Positions 1-5,730 are shown, counted from the first letter of the stretch. The stretch: DNA of 9,526 nucleotides from an uncultured Clostridia bacterium (GCA_947630525.1 CANRHW010000049.1:1-9526), one strand, 5' to 3'. The notes: generated by a model from the sequence alone, not told the origin. Translations and numbers: made by a program.

Positions 1-1694
1 ATATCGCCGTAAACCACATTGTCCGCCACGGGCGGCACCGTTCCCACCGTAACGGCGGAGCAGGCCGTCTTGACGGCGTCGCAGAAGGCCTCGGGTTCAA
101 TTACGCTGTCGCCGAACACCGTGCACACATCGTCCAGCAGGTCCATCAGCAGTCCGTAGACCTGTCTGGTCTCCGCGGCCCCGCGGCCGTCGCCGGCTTC
201 TTCCTGAGATTTTGCGGCTGCTTCGGCCTTTTCGGGCAGCCTGCCGGCAAGGATAAAATCGTACAATCCGCGGGCGAAATCCGTTCCGCTGCGGCTCTCG
301 CTCAGGCATTGGCGCAGGGGCTCTATGAGCTCATACAGCTCCCGCCGGCGCTCGTTTATGAGCGTCAAATCCTCCGGATTTGCTCCGCCGCCATAGTCTA
401 CGGAGCTGTAGGAGCCGCGCACAAAGGTGAAATCCTCTCCCCAGTTCCAGGAACGGACTCCGGCCTCGACGCAATATTCCTCCAACAGGCCGCAGCTTCC
501 GCCATGGGGAGCGAAAGGATTTTTGGCAAAGTCAAAAACGTTTTCATGGGTGAAGCCGTGGAGGGCCAGCTCCAGGGCCGAAAGCACATAACGGGAGGCG
601 CTGTGCCCCGAAAGGGGCCGCCCCGCGTCTGCAAAGACCGGTATGGAATACACCGGAAATATCCTTTTAATATATGCCGCATAGTCCTCCATGTTACGAA
701 CCGCCACTGTTATATCCCGGTAGCGGCTGCCGTTTTTCACCAGCCTGGTTATGGCGGCGGCGGCGTGGCGAACCTCGTCGGCCGGAGTTTTTGCGGCGTG
801 GATAAAAATGCAGCCGGCGGCCGGCTTGTTATATGGAACGCCGCCGTAATAATTGGCGCTGAGATGTGCCAGCGGCTCCGGCCGCCGGTCCCCTCTTTCG
901 ACAGTGCGCAGCTCAAATTCGGCCCCCATATCTTCGGCAATGCGGCGGAGGGCGTTGATAAGCTTTTTAGCCGTGGCGAACTCCGGCCTATCCTCCCAAA
1001 CCACAGCCGCGACTACTCTTTCCGCCCGGCCGAGAATAGCGCCCACGCAGTTAAGCTGCACCCGATTGAGGTCGGAAAAATGGTTGACGAACACGGTGCG
1101 CCCCTCAAAAAAGCCGCAGTCCTCCCGCCAAAGTATATTGGCCAGCTCGGTCATATCGTCGTCCGCGTCGGAAAGCCCGCTGTTCTCCATAAAACGGTCA
1201 TAGCTTTCGAGGGTTTTGTAACAGTCATGCACCTTCCTTTTAAGGGGAGAACCCTCCGGCAAACCCTCGTCGCAGAGCCGGAGCTTTTCCGCCGTAACGC
1301 CATAGCGTTTAAAGCCCGTTATGAGCGCGCTGACCGACGGGGCAAGCTCCCGCTTTTTTATAACGCCTCTAAACAGGCGGAAATCCTCGGGGGCTATAGA
1401 CGACAGGGAGTGCATGACCGCCATTTCTCTGGCCGCTGGAGTGAGGCGCTTTTTCCCCGAGGGGAAGCGAACGCTGAGCTTGTGGTAAAGCCGTTTAAAG
1501 CTGAGGACTTCGGGATTGCCAAGGCCAACCACGTCAAAGGCGGAGATCAGCCTTTCCTCCTCGGAAAAAGAGCTTTGGTCAGGTACTATGACCGCCGCAC
1601 CGCCGGGAGACGCCGCGTTGTATTCCCTTATGAGCTTCATCAGCTCCGCCTCAAGGGCGCCGTGGCCCGGGCAGGTAAGTACGGTCAGTTTCAT
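1..1694 (-). CDS. addB: AddB, ATP-dependent helicase/nuclease subunit B (N-terminal ~564 residues, cut by window edge)
   Basis: The minus strand is open from the ATG at 1694 to the window edge, and the last codons seen are inside the protein. Known role: AddB pairs with AddA to resect DNA double-strand ends for RecA loading, and its C-terminal half carries a nuclease and an iron-sulfur cluster; that half lies outside the window. Seen: residues 35-43 (VIVPDQSSF) match the AddB VPEQ-F motif, and residues 63-69 (VLSFKRL) match its conserved VLSF-RL motif. Further on, a segment reads IPVFAD-RPLSGHSASRY-LSALELAL, like AddB's IPYFID-K--L block, and the window ends in GTVPPVADNVVYGDI, like the family's PPALDQVLVGDIDRSR. 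Full length should be near 1100 residues. The start has an AGGGGG site (1702-1707) 7 nt upstream. Odd: residues 1-20 (TCPGHGALEAE) replace the GxxGxGKT P-loop usual here. It lies 122 bp downstream of a tRNA-Leu; no clear promoter of its own was found. Confidence 0.85.
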   Translation of the reverse strand, partial: MKLTVLTCPGHGALEAELMKLIREYNAASPGGAAVIVPDQSSFSEEERLISAFDVVGLGNPEVLSFKRLYHKLSVRFPSGKKRLTPAAREMAVMHSLSSIAPEDFRLFRGVIKKRELAPSVSALITGFKRYGVTAEKLRLCDEGLPEGSPLKRKVHDCYKTLESYDRFMENSGLSDADDDMTELANILWREDCGFFEGRTVFVNHFSDLNRVQLNCVGAILGRAERVVAAVVWEDRPEFATAKKLINALRRIAEDMGAEFELRTVERGDRRPEPLAHLSANYYGGVPYNKPAAGCIFIHAAKTPADEVRHAAAAITRLVKNGSRYRDITVAVRNMEDYAAYIKRIFPVYSIPVFADAGRPLSGHSASRYVLSALELALHGFTHENVFDFAKNPFAPHGGSCGLLEEYCVEAGVRSWNWGEDFTFVRGSYSSVDYGGGANPEDLTLINERRRELYELIEPLRQCLSESRSGTDFARGLYDFILAGRLPEKAEAAAKSQEEAGDGRGAAETRQVYGLLMDLLDDVCTVFGDSVIEPEAFCDAVKTACSAVTVGTVPPVADNVVYGD

Positions 1695-1734
1695 TTTTTC
1701 GCCCCCTGTGAGAGTTTTTGTGGACAAATATGCC

Positions 1735-1749
1735 GCGGCGTGGCGCCGC
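1735..1749. repeat. GC-rich inverted repeat in the addB leader
   Basis: GCGGCG (1735-1740) and CGCCGC (1744-1749) form a perfect 6-bp stem around a 3-base TGG loop. It lies between the tRNA terminator and the addB start, 41 bases upstream of the ATG. It has no T-run on the addB sense strand, so it is not a simple terminator. It may affect addB mRNA stability or translation, or mean nothing. Confidence 0.35.
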
Positions 1750-1766
1750 CCCGCTGTTTATGCCAT

Positions 1767-1813
1767 TGTTTTTATAAAATAAAATCGGAACAAGCGATGC
1801 AACGCTTGCTCCG
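1767..1813 (-). terminator. Rho-independent terminator of tRNA-Leu
   Basis: Read on the minus strand, CGGAGCAAGCG (1813-1803) pairs with CGCTTGTTCCG (1796-1786) over 11 bp with one G-U pair and a 6-base loop, followed by the T-rich tail ATTTTATTTTAT (1785-1774). It begins 4 bases after the tRNA CCA end, where a tRNA terminator belongs. addB lies beyond it, so addB is either transcribed by read-through or has a weak promoter of its own. Confidence 0.85.
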
Positions 1814-1816
1814 ACG

Positions 1817-1900
1817 TGGTGCGAGAGACGGGACTTGAACCCGTATGGTCTGACCACACGCACCTTAAACGTGCGCGTATACCAATTCCGCCACTCTCGC
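1817..1900 (-). tRNA. tRNA-Leu, anticodon AAG, CCA encoded
   Basis: This is an 84-nt class II tRNA on the minus strand. In order: acceptor GCGAGAG pairing with CTCTCGC; T8 G9; D arm GCG-GAATTGGTATA-CGC; G26; anticodon stem CACGT/GCGTG with loop TTAAGGT; variable stem TGGTC-A-GACCA; T arm ACGGG-TTCAAGT-CCCGT; then A73 and an encoded CCA (1819-1817). Counting from the D arm as in E. coli tRNA-Leu puts T at 32 and 33, AAG at 34-36 (genome 1866-1864) and G at 37. The long variable arm and G37 fit leucine. A shifted stem (CGCAC/GTGCG) would give anticodon TTA, but puts G at 32, breaks the fixed spacing from the D arm and would read a stop codon. Most bacteria use GAG here, so A34 is notable and implies inosine at the wobble position. 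Confidence 0.93.
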
Positions 1901-1935
1901 ATATAAGACGGAACCCTTTGTCTGACGACTGTTTA

Positions 1936-1964
1936 AGTATAGCACAGCCGCCCATATTTGTCAA
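1936..1964 (-). promoter_or_regulatory. Sigma-A promoter of tRNA-Leu
   Basis: On the minus strand, a perfect -35 TTGACA (1964-1959) is followed by a 17-bp spacer and a -10 TATACT (1941-1936). The start would be near 1929, giving about 28 nt of 5' leader before the tRNA. This is the strength expected for a stable-RNA gene. Confidence 0.85.
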
Positions 1965-2034
1965 GTGCTTTTTTGAAATTTTTTAAAAAAGCTCCGCGAT
2001 GCCGGGCCATCAGAAAAATTTTTGTAAAATTTGC

Positions 2035-2063
2035 TTGACAAACCAAGGCAAATCATGTATAAT
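2035..2063 (+). promoter_or_regulatory. Sigma-A promoter of the rpsF-ssb-rpsR operon
   Basis: Perfect -35 TTGACA (2035-2040), a 17-bp spacer and perfect -10 TATAAT (2058-2063). The start would be near 2070, about 69 nt before the rpsF ATG. It diverges from the tRNA-Leu promoter, with 70 bp between the two -35 boxes. Confidence 0.9.
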
Positions 2064-2073
2064 ACATAAGTAT

Positions 2074-2113
2074 CCTTGCTTTGGACAGGGGCTGCGGCCT
2101 GAGTTCCAAGGCC
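2074..2113 (+). promoter_or_regulatory. Structured leader of rpsF, possible S6:S18 autoregulatory site
   Basis: The ~69-nt leader can fold in more than one way. CTTTGGA (2079-2085) pairs with TCCAAGG (2105-2111) around an inner CAGG/CCTG stem. Alternatively GGCCT (2096-2100) pairs with AGGCC (2109-2113). The two forms exclude each other. Known: in many bacteria the S6:S18 complex represses this operon by binding an rpsF leader hairpin with a conserved CCG bulge. I do not see CCG here, so this would be a divergent version or another kind of control. The Shine-Dalgarno site (2122-2131) lies downstream of both folds. Confidence 0.35.
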
Positions 2114-2138
2114 AAAAGACCAGAAGGAGGTGTAAAAA

Positions 2139-2435
2139 ATGGCTGAAATCATCAATAAGTATGAAACCATTTTTGTTCTTGACGCCGCTCTTGAAGAGGA
2201 GAAGCTCACCGCGCTTTCTGAAAGATTTCAGAAGCTCATCGCCGACAACGGCACGGTCGAGAGCGTCGACGTATGGGGCAAGAGAAGACTTGCTTATCCC
2301 ATCAATTACAAGACTGAGGGTTTCTATGTGCTCGTAAACTTCAGTTCAAATCCCGAGTTCCCCAAGGAGCTTGAGCGTGTTTACGGCATTACCGACGGTG
2401 TCATCCGCACACTGACCGTCCGCAAGGAAGCGTAA
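2139..2435 (+). CDS. rpsF: 30S ribosomal protein S6
   Basis: 98 residues, the usual length for S6. The start MAEIINKYETIFVLDAAL and the central VWGKRRLAYPINYKTEGFYVL are family signatures: the first beta strand, and the segment that packs against S18. S6 binds S18 on the 16S rRNA platform of the small subunit. An AGAAGGAGGTG ribosome binding site at 2122-2132 precedes the ATG by a suitable distance. It is the first gene of an operon with ssb and rpsR, the widely conserved bacterial order, behind a perfect consensus promoter and a structured leader. Identity is not in doubt. Confidence 0.98.
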   Translation: MAEIINKYETIFVLDAALEEEKLTALSERFQKLIADNGTVESVDVWGKRRLAYPINYKTEGFYVLVNFSSNPEFPKELERVYGITDGVIRTLTVRKEA

Positions 2436-2448
2436 GGGGGTAAGGCAG

Positions 2449-2973
2449 ATGCTTAACAGCGTTAATCTGATCGGCAGATTTACCCGCGACCCCGAGCTGC
2501 GCAGCACGCCCAGCGGCGTCAGCACCTGCTCGTTCACCATTGCGGTGGACCGTAACTTCGCCCGGCAGGGTGAAGAGCGCAAGGCGGACTTTATCAGCTG
2601 CGTGGCCTGGCGGCAGACCGCGGAGCTTATTTCCCGGTTTTTCAAAAAGGGCAATCTTATCGCCCTTGAAGGAAGTATTCAGACCCGGACATGGGATGAC
2701 AACGAAGGCAAACGGCATTATGTGACCGAGGTGGTAGTTGACCGCGTTCACTTCGTAGAAAGCAGGAGCGCCCGCGAAGCTCACAGCGGCGGCGGGTACG
2801 GCGGCGGTTACGAGGGCGGCGGCAATTACGGCGGCCAGCAAAGCAGCTACGGAGGGAGTTATGACCGCGGCGGCCAGGGCGGCGCTTCTCAGGGCGCTTC
2901 CTATGAAAGCAGCTACGGCGGTCTGGGCGATCCCATATCCCCTATCGGCACCGAGGACGATTTGCCGTTCTGA
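2449..2973 (+). CDS. ssb: Single-stranded DNA-binding protein
   Basis: 174 residues. Residues 1-107 form the OB fold, with signatures LNSVNLIGR at 2-10, DPELR at 14-18, and FISCVAWRQTAE--SRFFKKG at 48-68. Residues 111-160 are a disordered linker rich in Gly, Ser and Tyr (GGGYGGGY type). The protein ends EDDLPF (169-174), the acidic tip that recruits replication and repair partners. It coats single-stranded DNA as a tetramer in replication, recombination and repair. The start lies 13 bases after the rpsF stop; the likely ribosome binding site AAGGGGG (2434-2440) overlaps that stop codon, which suggests translational coupling. It keeps the amount of SSB tied to ribosome synthesis, as in other S6-SSB-S18 operons. 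Confidence 0.98.
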   Translation: MLNSVNLIGRFTRDPELRSTPSGVSTCSFTIAVDRNFARQGEERKADFISCVAWRQTAELISRFFKKGNLIALEGSIQTRTWDDNEGKRHYVTEVVVDRVHFVESRSAREAHSGGGYGGGYEGGGNYGGQQSSYGGSYDRGGQGGASQGASYESSYGGLGDPISPIGTEDDLPF

Positions 2974-3016
2974 TGAAAGGTATCCCATTATCATTATTTA
3001 GAAGGGAGTTTTAGCC

Positions 3017-3268
3017 ATGATGGAAAGAGAAAAGACCGAAAGACCTTACAGAAGCCGCAAGGCCAAGAAAAAGGTCTGCCAGTTTTGTGTTGACAAAATT
3101 CAGGAAATAGATTACAAGGACGTTGCCAAGCTTCGCCGCTATGTGTCGGAACGGGCAAAGATTCTTCCCAGGAGGATCACCGGCACCTGCGCCAAGCATC
3201 AGCGTCAGCTTACGGTTGCGATTAAAAGGGCGAGGCATATAGCGCTTCTTCCTTTCTCCGCCGAGTAA
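3017..3268 (+). CDS. rpsR: 30S ribosomal protein S18, cysteine-containing form
   Basis: 83 residues with the S18 core: YKDVAKLRRYVSERAKILPRR at 33-53, then TGTCAKHQRQL and IKRARHIALLPF at the C-terminus. It forms a heterodimer with S6 on the platform of the 30S subunit. Seen: CQFC at 21-24 and CAKH at 58-61 make a CxxC...CxxH set, the presumed zinc-binding C+ form common in Clostridia, as opposed to the C- form found in many other bacteria. Two adjacent ATG codons occur; the first (3017) is 8 bases after AAGGGAG (3002-3008) and is preferred. The gap after ssb is 43 bases. Confidence 0.98.
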   Translation: MMEREKTERPYRSRKAKKKVCQFCVDKIQEIDYKDVAKLRRYVSERAKILPRRITGTCAKHQRQLTVAIKRARHIALLPFSAE

Positions 3269-3277
3269 TAATATTCG

Positions 3278-3306
3278 CCTCCCCGGAATAGGTTTTTCCG
3301 AGGAGG
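3278..3306 (+). promoter_or_regulatory. Hairpin that sequesters the Shine-Dalgarno sequence of the DUF4830 gene
   Basis: CCTCC-C-CGGAA (3278-3288) pairs with TTCCG-A-GGAGG (3296-3306): ten base pairs, one C-A mismatch and a 7-base loop (3289-3295). The 3' arm contains the whole AGGAGG ribosome binding site (3301-3306), 9 bases ahead of the ATG at 3316. Folded, it would block translation of the next gene. It sits 10 bases after the rpsR stop, so it might instead act as a weak terminator for the ribosomal-protein part of the operon, but the downstream TGTTTTC is a poor T-run. Confidence 0.55.
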
Positions 3307-3315
3307 TGTTTTCAT

Positions 3316-3684
3316 ATGTTCTGGGCCTTTGCCCTGGCGGTGGCCGCCGCGCTCACCCGCGCTCCGGGCGACTACGGCGCGGCGCTGAGGGATATGGGCT
3401 ATTCGCCCTCCCCCCTGCCTGTAGAAACGGTGGAGCTTACCATTCCCGAGGAATGGGGCCCGGTTTACGAGAGATACAACGCCGTTCAGCTTGAGGGCGG
3501 CTTTGATCTGCGGCCTTACAAGGGCCGAACCTGCACCCGCTATACCTATCTCATAGACGACCTGAACGCCCGGGGGAACATACTTGTACACAACGGCGTT
3601 ATCATCGGCGGCGACGTGTGCTCAATAACTTTGGACGGGATAATGCTGCCGTTGGAGAAAGACAAAATTTCAAAACACCCGTGA
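3316..3684 (+). CDS. DUF4830 domain-containing protein
   Basis: 122 residues of unknown function. Residues 1-13 (MFWAFALAVAAAL) are hydrophobic and could be a short signal or membrane anchor, so the protein may act at or outside the membrane. The rest resembles the DUF4830 family of Clostridia: TIPEEWGPVYERYNAVQ at 42-58, GFDLRPYKGRTCTRYTYLI around 62-80, and an ending NILVHNGVIIGGDVCSITLDG. The usual family features of VYExYNxLQ, YKGK-RYTY and GGDIC are all present. No catalytic motif is evident. The AGGAGG site is strong but buried in a hairpin. It lies between rpsR and an RsuA gene, 13 bases before the latter, so the three are probably co-transcribed. What it does in a ribosome-linked operon cannot be read from the sequence. 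Confidence 0.8.
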   Translation: MFWAFALAVAAALTRAPGDYGAALRDMGYSPSPLPVETVELTIPEEWGPVYERYNAVQLEGGFDLRPYKGRTCTRYTYLIDDLNARGNILVHNGVIIGGDVCSITLDGIMLPLEKDKISKHP

Positions 3685-3697
3685 AACGAGGGATATA

Positions 3698-4396
3698 ATG
3701 CGACTGGACAAATACGTAGCCGACGCTCTGGGCCTGACCCGCAGCGAGGCGAGGGAACTGATAAAGCGCGGCGGGCTCACCGTTGACGGTCAGCCCGCAA
3801 CGGCTCCCGCGGCCCATGTGGACTGTCAGGAGGTTTTGTACAAGGGTGAAAAGCTCAAACCCAAGGGGCTTGTATATCTTATGATGAACAAGCCCGCCGG
3901 CGTTCTCAGCGTCACCGAGGACAAAAATCAAAAAACCGTCATGGACCTGCTGCCCGACGGCTACCGGCGGTCGGGGCTGTTCCCGGCGGGCCGGCTGGAC
4001 AAGGATTCGGAGGGCTTTTTGCTGCTGACCAACGACGGCGCTCTGGCCCACGAGATACTTTCGCCCAAGAAAAAAGTCGGCAAGACCTATCTGGTGCGCC
4101 TTTCCCGCGATTTGGATGATGAAAAAATATATATTTTAGAGAACGGCGTCGATATAGTCGGCTACGTTACCAAGCCCTGCAAGGTGGAAAGGCTCGAACC
4201 CCGGCTTGCGAAAATAACCGTCACCGAGGGCAAATATCATCAGGTGAAAAGGATGTTTTTGGCCGTGGGGAACCACGTTGACAGCCTTAAACGCATATCC
4301 TTCGCGGGATTGGACCTTGACGAAAGCCTTGCCCCCGGTGAATATAGAGAACTTTGCACAAAAGAGCTTGACAAGATTTTACGTACTATACAATAG
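3698..4396 (+). CDS. rsuA: 16S rRNA pseudouridine synthase, RsuA family
   Basis: 232 residues, close to the 231 of E. coli RsuA. Residues 1-50 form an S4 RNA-binding domain (RLDKYVADALGLTRSEAREL at 2-21, VDG at 29-31). The catalytic domain starts near YLMMNKPAGVLS (60-71). The active-site motif GRLDKDSEGFLLLTNDG is at 98-114, with catalytic Asp101, and GKTYLV and EGKYHQVKRM follow as in RsuA/RluB/E/F enzymes. The likely reaction is U516 to pseudouridine in 16S rRNA, an inference from similarity to RsuA; RluB or RluE/F specificity cannot be excluded. GAGGGA at 3688-3693 is a usable but close ribosome binding site, 4 bases from the ATG. It fits an operon that also makes S6 and S18. No clear terminator follows. 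Confidence 0.92.
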   Translation: MRLDKYVADALGLTRSEARELIKRGGLTVDGQPATAPAAHVDCQEVLYKGEKLKPKGLVYLMMNKPAGVLSVTEDKNQKTVMDLLPDGYRRSGLFPAGRLDKDSEGFLLLTNDGALAHEILSPKKKVGKTYLVRLSRDLDDEKIYILENGVDIVGYVTKPCKVERLEPRLAKITVTEGKYHQVKRMFLAVGNHVDSLKRISFAGLDLDESLAPGEYRELCTKELDKILRTIQ

Positions 4397-4397
4397 T

Positions 4398-4423
4398 TAC
4401 AAATAAATTTATTGATATTTGTA
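4398..4423. repeat. AT-rich inverted repeat upstream of the sugar ABC ATPase gene
   Basis: TACAAATA (4398-4405) and TATTTGTA (4416-4423) are perfect 8-base inverted arms around 10 bases. It begins 2 bases after the rsuA stop and lies just upstream of the probable promoter of the next gene. It is too AT-rich and lacks the T-run needed for a good terminator. It could be an operator for a dimeric regulator, or a feature of an AT-rich gap. Confidence 0.35.
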
Positions 4424-4435
4424 CAATAAGCGAAT

Positions 4436-4463
4436 TTGCAATTAACAAAATTTGTGTTATCAT
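4436..4463 (+). promoter_or_regulatory. Probable promoter of the sugar ABC ATPase gene
   Basis: A -35-like TTGCAA (4436-4441), a 16-bp spacer and a -10-like TATCAT (4458-4463) preceded by an extended -10 TG (4455-4456). The start would be near 4470, about 53 nt before the ATG. The 126-bp gap after rsuA and its AT-richness support a separate promoter here. The match is moderate, and the overlapping CATAAT (4461-4466) is an alternative -10. Confidence 0.45.
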
Positions 4464-4522
4464 AATAGTAACATAATTTTAATGGATATTATGTATTTAA
4501 TTGTTTAGGAGGGTAAAAACCA

Positions 4523-5632
4523 ATGGCAAGTTTAAGTTTGAAACACATTTACAAGAGATACCCCGGCGGCGTTACCGCGGTAACCGACTTTAACCTTGAA
4601 ATCAAGGATAAAGAGTTCATCATCTTTGTTGGTCCTTCCGGCTGCGGTAAGTCCACTACTCTGCGTATGATCGCCGGTCTGGAGGAGATCTCCGAGGGCG
4701 AGCTTTACATCGGCGACCGTCTTGTAAACGACGTTGCTCCCAAGGATAGAGATATCGCGATGGTTTTCCAGAACTACGCTCTGTATCCTCATATGTCCGT
4801 ATTTGAGAACATGGCTTTCGGCCTTAAGCTCCGCAAGACCCCTAAGGACGAAATTAAGAAGAGAGTTCACGAGGCTGCCCGTATCCTTGATATCGAGCAT
4901 CTGCTTGAGAGAAAGCCCAAGGCTTTGTCCGGCGGTCAGCGGCAGCGTGTCGCTCTGGGCCGTGCTATAGTTCGTGAGCCCAAGGTATTCCTGATGGACG
5001 AACCTCTGTCCAACCTGGATGCCAAGCTCCGCGTACAGATGAGAACCGAGATCACCAAGCTGCATCAGCGCTTGCAGACCACTTTCATCTACGTTACCCA
5101 TGACCAGACCGAGGCTTTGACGATGGGTACCAGAATAGTTGTTATGAAGGACGGTATCGTTCAGCAGGTCGACGCTCCCCAGGTGCTTTACAACTTCCCC
5201 TGCAACGTATTCGTAGCCGGCTTCATTGGCTCGCCTCAGATGAACTTCTGCACCGCCAAGTTGGTTAAGGAAGGCAGCGATACATACGTTGAATTTGGCG
5301 AGAACAAGAAGGTTAAGCTCACCGCTAAGAAGGCCGACGCCTGCAAGGAATATGTGGGCAAGGAAGTTATCATGGGCATCCGTCCCGAGGATATGTATGA
5401 CGACGATCATTCCCTGAGCGAGTTCAAGGATACCACCTTTGGCGCTTCCGTTGAGGTTACCGAGCACATGGGCGCCGAGACTTATTTGTATCTCAGCGTT
5501 GACAGCATACCTTTCACCGCTCGCGTTAAGCCCACCAGCACTGCCGAAAGAGGTCAGGACATCAAGGTTTGCCTTGATCCCGAAAAGATTCACGTTTTCG
5601 ACAAGGCTACCGAGCGCGTTATAACCAACTAA
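4523..5632 (+). CDS. msmX: MsmX/UgpC-type ABC transporter ATPase for carbohydrate import
   Basis: 369 residues, the usual length of MalK/UgpC/MsmX ATPases. Walker A GPSGCGKST is at 37-45, Q-loop Gln83 in VFQNYALYPHMSV, signature LSGGQ at 135-139, Walker B VFLMDE at 155-160, D-loop SNLD, and switch His193. Residues from about 235 form the regulatory OB/TOBE domain seen in MalK-type proteins (GIRPEDMYD near 293). It hydrolyses ATP on the inner face of the membrane to power a sugar importer. No permease or binding-protein gene lies beside it, the arrangement of MsmX in Bacillus, which serves several importers. UgpC is the label often given to the same family; substrate cannot be told. AGGAGGG at 4508-4514 is a strong ribosome binding site. 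Abundant GTT, CGT and AAG codons suggest high expression. Confidence 0.93.
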   Translation: MASLSLKHIYKRYPGGVTAVTDFNLEIKDKEFIIFVGPSGCGKSTTLRMIAGLEEISEGELYIGDRLVNDVAPKDRDIAMVFQNYALYPHMSVFENMAFGLKLRKTPKDEIKKRVHEAARILDIEHLLERKPKALSGGQRQRVALGRAIVREPKVFLMDEPLSNLDAKLRVQMRTEITKLHQRLQTTFIYVTHDQTEALTMGTRIVVMKDGIVQQVDAPQVLYNFPCNVFVAGFIGSPQMNFCTAKLVKEGSDTYVEFGENKKVKLTAKKADACKEYVGKEVIMGIRPEDMYDDDHSLSEFKDTTFGASVEVTEHMGAETYLYLSVDSIPFTARVKPTSTAERGQDIKVCLDPEKIHVFDKATERVITN

Positions 5633-5660
5633 ATTATTACCAACTAAAAATAATGCAAAT

Positions 5661-5682
5661 GGGGGAGCCGCAAGGCTCCCCC
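5661..5682 (-). terminator. GC-rich hairpin, terminator of the gltX operon
   Basis: GGGGGAGCC (5661-5669) pairs perfectly with GGCTCCCCC (5674-5682) around a GCAA tetraloop. On the minus strand it is followed by ATTTGCATTATTTTT (5660-5646), a T-rich tail that fits termination of trxB-amidohydrolase-gltX. On the plus strand no T-run follows directly, so it helps that direction less. Confidence 0.65.
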
Positions 5683-5686
5683 GACG

Positions 5687-5730
5687 AGAGCGCTGACATT
5701 TGTCAGCGCTCTGTTTAAATAAATTTTTTC
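5687..5730 (+). terminator. Terminator of the sugar ABC ATPase gene
   Basis: AGAGCGCTGACA (5687-5698) and TGTCAGCGCTCT (5701-5712) are perfect 12-base inverted arms; the real loop is probably the central 6 bases. On the plus strand GTTTAAATAAATTTTTT follows (5713-5729). That tail overlaps the last codons of the convergent gltX gene, whose stop is at 5715-5717. Confidence 0.8.

Noticed and set aside
309..1838. Long plus-strand open frame (509 codons) opposite addB
   Set aside because: It lies antisense to a clear AddB reading frame, runs across the tRNA terminator and into the tRNA, and has no recognisable domain. GC-rich genes often leave such open antisense frames.
1817..1900. Reading the tRNA anticodon as TAA or TTA because the loop shows GTTTAAG
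   Set aside because: That reading needs a shifted anticodon stem. The fixed distance from the D arm, T33 and G37 support AAG instead.
1967..1992. GCTTTTTT / AAAAAAGC inverted repeat between the divergent promoters
   Set aside because: No gene ends nearby and the stem is almost all A-T, so I do not call it a terminator. It may come from AT-rich promoter DNA.
2781..2930. Gly-rich repetitive stretch in ssb as a tandem repeat or extra domain
   Set aside because: It is the normal disordered linker of SSB, with GGGY-type repetition and no exact long DNA repeat.
4532..5593. 353-codon minus-strand open frame
   Set aside because: It is antisense to the ABC ATPase, whose motifs are complete. The frame is a by-product of codon composition in that gene.
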